This document shows, piece by piece, positions 35,101 through 46,500 of a DNA stretch of 64,000 nt (within the stretch, counting starts at the first letter, position 1; each line of letters begins with the position of its first letter). The notes beneath the pieces are model-generated. The model was not told the DNA's origin. It searched no databases and saw only the letters and a list, made by a program, of their open reading frames with translations. Source of the stretch: Kryptolebias marmoratus (Eukaryota > Chordata > Actinopteri > Cyprinodontiformes > Rivulidae); contig NC_051445.1 of NCBI RefSeq assembly GCF_001649575.2, positions 24,559,702 through 24,623,701 of the forward strand, read 5' to 3'. The position numbers and the translations under genes were made by a program.

Positions 35101-37476
35101 GAGGAGCATTTATGGTTAAACCATTAAAAAACGAACCAAATTGAACATTCAGCGGCGTGTCTGCAACAATCAGCTTGTATTAAGATCCTGCATCTACTAT
35201 CAGTCATCAGTTAGTGCGGCCTGAGATCACCTATAGAGACATTTTAATCACACTGCTGTCTCGTCATGTTGAAGCCTCAGCAACGAAAAACACGACATTA
35301 AAACATGAAGAATCCATCCTGGTCAGCTGCTTAAATGGTGACTTGAAATCTACTGATCTGTAATTGTATGTGCAGTTATAATAATCGGTGTTATTACTCT
35401 GTTTTAAGCTGCACATATTTTAAACTAAATAACGTTTTCCAGGTGATAGTGTGTTACATTATGGTATGTGATCGAACCAAAATGAACCACCTCCCCTCTT
35501 CCGTCAGCCTCTGTATGCAAACACTAAACTCACAGAACAGAAACTTTACAGAAAAACTGGGTCGGTCTGTTAGTTTTCCCATCAATAAAATAAACATCCA
35601 GTGGACTGGATGTTGGTGGACTGTTTGAGTGTAAAGCTTTTAGTGACAGCTTGAACAAGCGGATCTCCACAGCTCTGTCTGACAGCATCCGATCACATAA
35701 AATAATCCAAAGTTATCATTTCTTTTTAACTTTAACCAATTACTGTGACATCCTTCTTCAGAGTATGTTGTACAACTCATGGTTAATGTTTTGGTAATAA
35801 TGTCTGAACTGTAGTTTTTGGTGATTTTATGAGAGACCAAACTAAGAGCGTCATAGAGCATAATGGGACTGGGGACTAAAGATGGAAGAACATTTCACAA
35901 TTTAAGCAATACAAGAGATTTAAGCAAAGAATAAGGTCAACAGAACAGAGAAGAATGTATGAGCAGGCCTGCAACTAATGGAGACCAAGCATAAATTCAA
36001 ACTGGAAGACCTGCCTCAGCCTCACCTGCATCATCCAATCGCTGCGTTGTGCGCTTCCACTGCAGCCTATCAGCATCAGACCGCGTCTCCATCTTAACCA
36101 ATCAGCAAGCAAGCCTTTGTTTAAAAGGACTACCATCCATGGCTTCATCTGTTCACCAGTCGAACTTCAACCCACCTCCACCCCTTCTCCACCGCTATTT
36201 TCCCAGTTCCTTCAAGCTTCCTTCCTCTCTTCGACCTCCACCAGTGTCCGGCCCGGGGAAGACGCCTCTAATCCTCATCCTAAATTTCTCGTTCAAGCTT
36301 ATTGCTATGCAGCACTCACGTCTTCTGCCGGGATCCGAGCGCCAAAATCTTATGTCTTTCATGTCCAATAAAACTGTTTAATTGCAGCTTTTCTCTGTGT
36401 GAGTCTCTCCAGGTTAAAATGCCTTTTCCCCAGCTGGGCGACTACGAACGGACCAAGTTATCAGTCCATCACAAAGCTAAAAAAAATACTTTTAACAAAA
36501 CAAATATGCTACTGCCAGATAAACATCCACTAGTTTTGTCAGGAACAAACACAGAAAGACTTTCCAAGATGTATTCAAGAGGTTTGTTTTATCATCCCTG
36601 CGATGCTGTCAAAGACATCTAAAACCTTGCAACGGTTTGCCAAAATACACACATGATCAAAAACGTCTTGAGTGGTGTAACTATTTAACAATTACCACAG
36701 CACGCTGAACTTGCTAACAACTGAAAGTGCTGTTAATGTTGCATAACTGGCCTGTCTGTCAGAAGCCTCCTCTGCACTTCACTTATCAACACTTCACTCG
36801 TGTCTGATAATTACTGAATAATGAAATGTGTGCTCTGACAGTGACTACCACTTGACGTGCATCTCGTCTGCGGGATAAAAGCAGCATTATTGCAGTTTTT
36901 TGTAACTCAGTCTCCACCCCTACCACAGCTCCTGCTCTCCTCTTATGTGTTCCCTGCCAGAAGAATACAATCCGGCCTCCAATTAATCTCGATAATGAGC
37001 ATAATCAAATCGTTTTGGTATTAAACTCAATAGGAATACAATAATCATTTAAGTCTCATGAATTTGACTTTTCCACTTGCTCTTAATATAACTACTTATT
37101 TTCCACATCCCTCCTCTAATAACATCCCCTCCCCCCATTCTGGTTTTATGCATTGCTTCAGAAGTATTTGCCTTTTCAACAAATTTTCTTCCATTTTTTT
37201 CCTCTCCTGTTGCGTCCCTGTTACAACTTGAGGGGGTTTAAATAAAAACTCACCAGTACTCCTTCCACTGATCTTCCTCAAAAACGTCCTCTGGAATGGG
37301 ATCAATCAGCACCAGGTCCGACACTTGCCTGAGGACAAAGGGACACACACTTAGATGAAGTAAGACTCATTGACGACGAGACACGTCCCACTTTACCCTC
37401 CCAGCAAGCCTTATAATGAGTGTGAGACAGGCGGAATCATACTTCCTGACACTCTGTACATTTGTACTGCATGACA

Positions 37477-37507
<31 letters not shown>

Positions 37508-40500
37508 ACCCAGAGGTAACCTTTTCATTTGATAAGATGTTATCGGCACACCACTTTTTAATTTTCTCCCCTAACAGCAGAAACATTATGCCAAATAAAA
37601 CCCTTAATTTTCCCGTCCTGGTGCAGGCGACGTGCCACGTTCATCATGTGTTTGGTGAGTTATGTGCAATGATGTGAAGCAAGACTGGAATGTGTTTGGT
37701 CCAAAATGTAAATTAGTAAACCTCGGTGAAGTAAATGACTCTACCATTTTAAGATTCGTTATTTTTAATAGTTGTTAAAGTTTTGTTAGAAAGAAGAGCA
37801 ATAAAGTTGACAATTTTGTGCCTTTTTCCTCATTATATTTTCTTTTTATTGCCTCGAACACTGCGGTGTATTACTCAACACAACATTCTGATACTGAGAT
37901 GGTTAGCCAGCATAAATATTATAACATGAGATCTAATGGAGGCAAAGATTACAATATCATCATTACCTGAACACACCACAGCTACAGAAAGACTGACACT
38001 TTGTTCTAGGAGTCAATATTCTGACGTCAAACTGTGAGGATGGTGAAATAAAACCTCTCCAGACTAAACTGTCCTGTAATTGGAAAGACAACATAAGAGA
38101 TGGGATTAAAGACCTGCAATTTGGTGGCTTTCACAGAAACTAAAGGCTAAATGTAATGTCAGTGATTTGGGAACAGACAGCAGCCTTAAATGACTGTAAA
38201 ATACTTGCTTTTATCGTTGCTGCAGAATATCCTACTTTAGTAGATGCAACTTTTTCACATTTCACCTTAGTTTTCTCTGACAGGACTTAATGAGCCCATT
38301 TACCATTTGAATATATAAATATTGTAACAGTGATGCAACTGCATATGCTTGTTTTAATTTGTTTTTTTCTTCAGGAACAGGCAGACTTGTCAAAACTTCC
38401 AAGAAGAATAATGCAGTACCAGCTTTGAGTTATTATACTCTCTTTGTTGACTATAAGAGAAGCTACGTAAAGAATGATAAAACGCTTATTGCTTTTAGGG
38501 TTCCTGCTTTATCACGTGTCGTGCTGACTAAATTACAGATCTTAAATTCTGTCAGAGTTCGTTTTTCCCCTGTGGAAAGTCAGCTCTGTAGATTTTAGAA
38601 TGGCTCTTGTACGACAGCTCCCGGATGATTTATTGTTCTCAGTAAACACTGTTTTGTGGTTGTATTCTGAGGCATACTTCCGCAACAACACTAATTATGA
38701 TTTAGTGTGTTGTTTTTACATGAAGGTTTCTTTTGTTTGTTTTATTAATGGCTAAAATATCTCATCTATCGGGATAAAGTACAAAAACAGATACATTTTT
38801 GAAGCTCTTCTGTGTCCCTGGCCAAGGTTATAGACTAAACTAGAAAACTTCTTAAGAAATTTTGAAAGGATGCCAATGCAGCTACTGCCAACAATTCCAA
38901 CATACTCCAACTTTCTTCAATAAATCCCAATGGTAACTTGGGATTTGGGAATACTGATACTTTGCTAATAATCTAAGGTGACAAAATGCCAATGTTTTGA
39001 TGCATATAAGAAGAGTAAGAAGAACCAAAATCTAAAGAAATGTTAAAGCTTCTGCCAGTGCCTCTTTAGGGTCACCATGGTAACCACATACCTGTGTCTA
39101 AAGGTTGATCAGAATGTTTTTTTTTTCCTTTGGCCAACGCTGATACTATTCTTTAGAAATCAGGGCAGCCGATGGCTGATATACAATGCCAACTTTTTTT
39201 TTTTTTTTTTTTAATTTCTGGCCAATATGTATTTTTCATCCAACAAAAAGATAACATAATTGCTTAACTTAAACAAACATGTATAACAACACTTCTGCAC
39301 TTATAAAATAGTTCAAGTTGGTTGCTTCCTGCTTGGTAATTTATTAAGGATGTGAAGACATTAATACATGTGAAGACATTGCCAATTTTTTAAAAAGTGG
39401 CAAATAGATATGCCTCAAACAGTCACTATGAGAAAACTATAAGTCTGTCATGGTTTGGGGATTCTGTGGTGTCTTTCATTTGGTTTTTCTGGTTTGTATT
39501 TTCATCGTAATCAGATTCAGAAAACCTGTCCCCGAGGGGCAATTGAAAAAACACAGAGCCGAATGGCAAAGAACGAAAATAAAATGAAATTAAAGCTAAA
39601 TAAAGCAATAAAGCAAACTAGAATTATATAGAGGATAAAGGGATGAATGAGTGTGTTTTGTTGGGTTGGGTTCTGTTATGTGCTTCCTAGTTGCCCATTC
39701 TGTATTTCCCTCATATTCTCAGATTACTTGACTCAGTTCACCTTTTATTAATCAGCAGCTTTTCACCTGTTGTCACTTTCTCATGTCATTCATCCGTGCT
39801 TCTGTTGCCTGTAAGTTTATTATGTCTGTTTTCTCATGAGCCATTTTAATAAGTCTACTGGATTAAACTATACCTGTCCGCAGTATGTATTATTAGGTCC
39901 ACTTCATTACAGAACATTAAAAAGTTCAATTGGAAAAACACCTAAACTGCAAATTGAAAAGTTTGTCCCAATCAGAACAAATAATTAACATGTCAAATCA
40001 AATTTGACACAAATCACAAAAATTAAAGGCTTTTTTGAAGAAATGGCACGTCACATCACTATTGTCCATAGTTGTAGTTTCTGTTGAAAAAGCTTTTGTA
40101 ATTGTCAAACTCAATAATAATGAACTGTTTAGCAGACTCTTTTTCATTAAAAACGCATGTTTAGTTGTGATTTTAATAATCAAAGTGGATTGAAGGAAGC
40201 AGTGCATTGAGTTTTTTACTTTGTTTGTTCTGATTGTTTTAGAACTGATTAGATCCATTGTGGTCACTTTATACTGTGGTCTGCAGTTTATCACGAAACA
40301 ACAGTCTGAAGTGTTATGTCACATTATATTTGCCTAGTTAAACACAATGCTTATGTTATGTTCGCAGTGAAGTGTGTGTAAATGAAGAAAACAGAAAACA
40401 GCTGTTTGCGTGCCGTACAGGTTAAAATCTTCAGCCCTTGCTCTGAAACAGTGCTCTGTGAAGTCACTAATCGTTGTGTTATTTCTCCCATATTGCATCT

Positions 40501-43500
40501 GTTTGGTAATTAAGCTAATCAAGAGACAAAACTCCAACAATGACAACTCTGATGGCTCTGGACCACGTTAAGTCAAAATAATAATACAGTTCAGGTGTCT
40601 GAATGTGTATCAGCAGACCTTGTTGTTCAGACAAAGCCCGCTGTGACGTGGCTTGGTGTTTATCTGCATACAGAGCAGGTAACTGTAGCCCGATCGCAAA
40701 AATGTGACGAGATACCCGTTTACTACCAGGTGTGAACGCTTTCAGTCAGTTAGTGCCAGGTCTGAACAGGGATTCCGTCTTTAAAGAGGTTTTAATGATA
40801 ACTCATGAATGAGTTTCAAAACCGATTAAAAAAGGCAGGTTATGGCACTACAGGATATGAATGCTGAAGGATTACAGCAATGTTGGCCTCTGAAGTGGAG
40901 AATAACAACAAAAAAAAAAAAAATCACTGTTTTACTCAGATACAAAAAAATAACATATCCTTGTTTAAACTATCAAATAACAAAAGAAGTTGACCGGGAA
41001 ACACTAAACCAATTGTACATCATCACATATTGCTGCAGAGATGATTTGTCCTTGTATATAAATTGCCCCCATTATGTAAAAAAATAGCATAAAAGCTAGA
41101 TGCTTGTAATAAAATTAATTTATCAATTTGTCTTTAGTTTATGCAGAGTAGACTCTGATCCCCATCTGTCTTTATTAACCTCAATTCTAGTGCAGACTTT
41201 CTTCTACCCACGCTGAATTATTTCCTAAGGCAAGAAAAAAAACGTTGTTCTTATTATACAAGTCTTTTTTAAAAAAAAAAAAAACTATGCTCTTTATCTA
41301 AAACCTTAAGTTTTCTTAGGTGACACAATACTTACACGTCGTGAATGTGGCTGTAGAACCTGCCATTGAGCGCGCCAAGCTCGGAGCCTACGAGTACGAA
41401 GGGCGCGGCTATCCCTGCGGCCTGCAGGAGGCGGTGCAGGTCGTCCACCATCCTGCAAGACAGCAGCACTCGTCAGTCCCAGCACAAAACCAGGACATGC
41501 TGCGAACTGGGCCAGGAGGCGTCTACATCCGGCCAGGTGGCACGAGGACCCGCAGCATGAAAGATGAATATAACGAGCTAATGATAATCCCTTCTATTTT
41601 TAATATGCTCATTGACATGCTTATCAAAAAAAAAAAAACTAAATCACAAAATCACAACTACAACATAAAAAGTTGTTTGTTTCATCCCTTTTCAGATGTG
41701 GGACCTGCGGTGGCAAGGTTTTTATAAGATAACACCTGACTATGTTCTGTCTAAATTCCACAGCCTATGAGGTTTTCACCAAATGACCCTGTTACTCTTC
41801 ACTGAAACCAGACTGACCTTGCTTCCTGTCTCCTCCTCGCCTACCAACAATATAATATCTTAGATATAAGCTCCTGTGTGGACTTTGGAGGTAGAGCTTT
41901 GATTCGGAGGTTCCCGTTCGGGCTGGGACTCTGATATTAATTCTTAATTGTCTTTAAGGCTCTCTGTATGTCGTGCACCATACATAAATAAACCTGTTTG
42001 AGTGATTTTTATCTAACAGTGCCTGGAAACTGATTTTCTTCCATAACAGACCAAACAGCAGCAGAAAACACTGGAGTCTTGGCCTCTTTCCATTGCAAAA
42101 AACACTGCTGGACAGACAATCTCCAGCAAACTTAAATCATCTGGAGGGGGCATCATCATTAGATGAGGGGGCAGCAGCTCCACTCAGAGAGCCATCTGCT
42201 GTTCTGGGTTTGTTGTGCTAATAAATCAAACCTGAAGTGTCGAACTGGAATGAAGAGATTTCACAAGATCTCAGGGTTAAGGGTAGTCGTCAAACTCCGT
42301 CACATAATGCATTCTAGGAGAATTGATTGCTTTCATCTCAAACTGGCAAACGAGTGCTACCCTGGCCAGATGCCAAGGTAACTCGACCGCTGACTGTCTG
42401 CGAACCACGCCTGCTCATCTCTTAGGCAGATTAAATGCAGGACAAATGTGTTCGGATGCCGGAGACGGGACGATTATAATCTGATCTTGAGGCGACTCGG
42501 GGCAGGACACGACAGAGCTGAGATGTGCTCGGCATAAACACAGCCATGAACAGGTCGTGAACAGGTCACAAGTGGATATTGGTCTTTTATTTCTCCTCTC
42601 TGAAAACTAAAACTCGCGAGTACTGGGTGGTGGCAGCATAAACAGCCCAGAAGTAAGAAATATAAAAGCAGCTGAAAACAAGTCTACGCTGAATATTTAA
42701 AAAAAATAGGCAAAATGTAAATAAAATTACTCATGTGATTGTATTTTTCAACAGAACATTAGTTGTAGATTTTATACCTAACTGATATCTGAGGTTTTCA
42801 GGAAGCATGTTCAACATGTTGTGTTTCTCTGTGTCTAAGTTTTGAGCATAAACTGAAAACAACGACATGTATGAGTTGGAGCTCTCCTGGTTAAAATTAC
42901 AAATGCAGACAAATTTGTATGCACCCTTTTGTTAAAGAAAAAAACCCCACAAAGGTCACTGAAATAACTTGACACTGACAAAAGTAACAATAAGAAAACA
43001 TGTACTAAAAAACACCAGAAGAAAATCAGCCATTGATTTGAATTTTGGTTCTACAGAATTATTTTTTAAAAACAAGCTAATGAAACTGGCTTTAACAAAA
43101 AGGATGGTACCCCTAGAAAAGGTCACGTTAAACCAAAGTGTTTCCTGTAATCAGCATCACAGCTGTCCTCAGTCCTGGAATCAGTCAGTCTGCCTGTTTA
43201 AAGGGTGTGAAGTAGTCACAGGGCTGTTTGGTGTACCACACTGAACACGTACTACAGAAAGCTAAAGACAGAGTTGTCTCAGGAGCTCAGAGAGAAAATT
43301 ATTGACATTATGTTAAAGGTAAAGGCTATAAGACCATCTCCAAGCAGATGATGCTCCTGTGACCACAGCTCAGATTATTCAGAAGGTTAAGGACCACAGG
43401 ACTGGAGACAACCTCCCTGGATGTGAACAGAAGAGGAAAACTGATGACAAATTGAACAGACTGAGATTATGATTGGTAACCAAAGAGCCCAGAACAACTT

Positions 43501-46500
43501 CCAAAAAGATTAGAGGTGAACTCAGAGGTCAAGGGTCATCAGTGTCAGACCGCATCATCCATCCTGTTTGAGCCAAAGTGGACTTAATGGAAGATGAGTA
43601 AGGAGGACACCAAATTATAAAAAAGCCAGACTGAAATTTGTCAAAATGTATATTGAGAAGTCACAAAGCTTCTGGGAGAATGTGTTTTAGACAGATGAGA
43701 CAAAACTGGAGCTTTTTGGCAACAAGTCCCATCAGCGCAACATGCACAGAGCCAAAAATGAAACATTCAAAGAAAAGCACCCTGTTCCTTTCAGGTTGGT
43801 GACATTTAACTGATTTATTTCCCCCAAGGTTTTTCAACCAGTAACTCTAAAATATGCGTAGGTCTCAGTTTAAAAGTTCAAAGTCTCTTGTTGAACTGTT
43901 GGTTAGAAGCAGGATTATGCAGGATCTGGAGTTGTACATTAATAATTACTTTCTGCAAGTTTCATTCAGATTTGTCCAGTAGTTTATAAGATATTTACAC
44001 ACAGACACAGATAAAAACATTATCACCCGCCTTTCAGCAGCAGGCAGTAATAACTGGTTTAGATGAATTGTTAGGAAGGAATGAATCTCACTCTGACTCT
44101 TCCAACCATGAGGAGCTCACACACTTGCAAACATTTCTCCTCATGTAACGTTAGCCAGATGCTGACACAAACAGAAGATAATGCTCTCAGTGAAAATCAG
44201 CCCACTCCCTCATTCAGTAACAAACTCAATAAAACAACAGATCCAAAGGGATCATACCCACCGTCCAGTTGTAGACATGCCCCAGACCTTCTCTGTTCCT
44301 GTCGTTTCATTCTGCACCAGCCGCTTGCTGAAGCCCAGTCCCATTCTGTCATACGCACAAACCTGAAAGTTGTGACACAAACAGGAGCGACACGGTTTAT
44401 TTTTGTCTTTTAACAGCGTATTTGTGCTAAAAAGGAATCTTTCAATAAAAACTCACAGCCTCCCTCTCATGCGCAAGGGCTTTAAAAAAAATGCAAACTG
44501 GCCGAGTTGTTCTTGTTTAGCTTAGTTTGGTCGTTCCAAAGCCTGTGACCTAATTTGTCTCAACAATTTCCAACGTGGGGCAGGCTGTCAGCACAACTTC
44601 TGCTGAGCTGAGTTATACTGAGCAAAGATGATGTGACAAGAGCTACTGCAACGACTGCGTCTGCATGACCCCGACAACAAAAAACATCAATCAGTCTGGT
44701 CACAGCAGCAGAAGGTTCAACAGTTTACCGAACACCAGCATCAGTGCTAACTTACCGAAATTCAATTTATCTGGGTTTCAGGACACGTTTTGAAAATGCA
44801 TTTATAGATTTTTGTGCACAGTAAATCATATTATTAGCCCACCTTTGTCAGAGAAGAAACTTTGTTTTGAACATGAAGCCAAACATCTGATGACATTCCA
44901 GTTGGTGTATCCAGTATAACTAAAGGAAAACAGACTAGTTAGCACATAATCTACCAACACAAACAAGTCATGCTAGTGGAGTGTGTCTTACCAACTGGTT
45001 TTCCTTTTCCTTTACAAAGAAGATGCATTTTTTGACCCAAACCAATATCAATAATCTCTCCATCTGGATGTGAAAAAAAGAAAAACAATGCGAAGATTAG
45101 GCTTTATTTGCTTCTCATTTGATTTTGAAAAAAAAAAAAAAAAAACAAAAGAAAAAACTTTGTTAGTTGAGGCAATAAAATCAAAACCCATTTTGCAGAT
45201 TCAATAACAAATGAAAAAATGAATTTCACAGATTTAGACTGGAGAACCTTTTGGCAAAAGCATCTGTCCTTCTCTCTGCAGCGATGCATAGTTGAGGAAA
45301 GGAGGAATGATGAGAATTAAAAGTAAACACTTTCCAAGGTTTAAGAAAACAGAGCTGTAAGACACTCTGCCTTTAGCTTCAGCCTGGCTCCTCGGTCTTT
45401 GGTCTGGATCCTAATTTATGCAAAGAAAAACAAAAAACAAATGTCATCTCACACATTACAGTTTGACGTCTGCATTTTCATGTAAATAAGTAATATAAAC
45501 ACATCAGTTTAGAAATGTACCCTGAAAAGTACTAAAGCTGTGACTGAGTGTTTGTGTGTGTATATAAAATTGCAAAAGGAAGTAAAAAAAGAACATTCTC
45601 AAACATTAAGAAAGTACAATTCCAATTTTTAAAAAAGTTGGCACGTTGTGTGAAATGTAAATAAAAATAGAATGCTAAATAATTTGCAAATTTCATAAAC
45701 CCATATTTATTCACAATGGAACATAGTAAACATATCAAATGTTGAAACTAAGAAATTGTGCCATTTTTCGAGCAGCTGCTGGAGGTTTTAGGGGAACGTT
45801 GTCAGATTTTGTTCTGATGGAGGATTCTAGCTGTTCAACAGTCTTGGGTTTTCTTTTGTGAATGGAAGCAGATGTTGTTCTAAAACCTGTTTATACTTTT
45901 CTGCATTGATGAACTCTTTCCAGATGTGTAAGCTGCTCATGCCAGAGGCACTAATGCACCCCTATACCATCAGAGAGGCAGGCTTTTGAACAGTGCACTG
46001 ATAACAGATCAGATGGTCCCTCGCCTCTTTAGTCCAGTGGACGTGGTTCAAAAAAGAAAAAGAAAATTGTAATTTTGATTTGTTTTACCACATAATAATT
46101 TTCCACTTTGCCTCAGTCAGTTTTAAAGGAGCTTTGGTCCAGAGAAGATGGGAATGTTGTTCACATCTGGCTTCTTCTTCAGAAGGGACAGTGAGCTGTG
46201 TTTACAGACAGCGATCTGTTGAAGTGTTCCTGAGTCCATGTTGTGATGCTCAGAACAGAATCAGACCTGTTTTTAATGAAGGCCCCTGAGGGCCTGAAGA
46301 TCACAGGGATCCAAGATTGATTCAGCCTTGAAATTGTTCCAACCTCTGCCCATTTTTACTTCTGAGAGATACATCCATTCATCCATTTTCTTTATCCATT
46401 TCTCCTTTCTGGGTCGAGGGGTGCTGGTGTTTATCTCCAGCCATAATTGTGCAAGAGGCGGGGGACACCCTGGACAGGTCACAAGTCCATCACAGGGACA

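Noticed and set aside
36049..36381. Proline-rich 110-codon plus-strand open frame
   Set aside because: Coincides with a pyrimidine-rich part of a probable LTR; no domain.
41320..41727. 135-codon plus-strand open frame
   Set aside because: Antisense of hydrolase exon 6, which has a better-supported minus-strand reading with matching splice phases.
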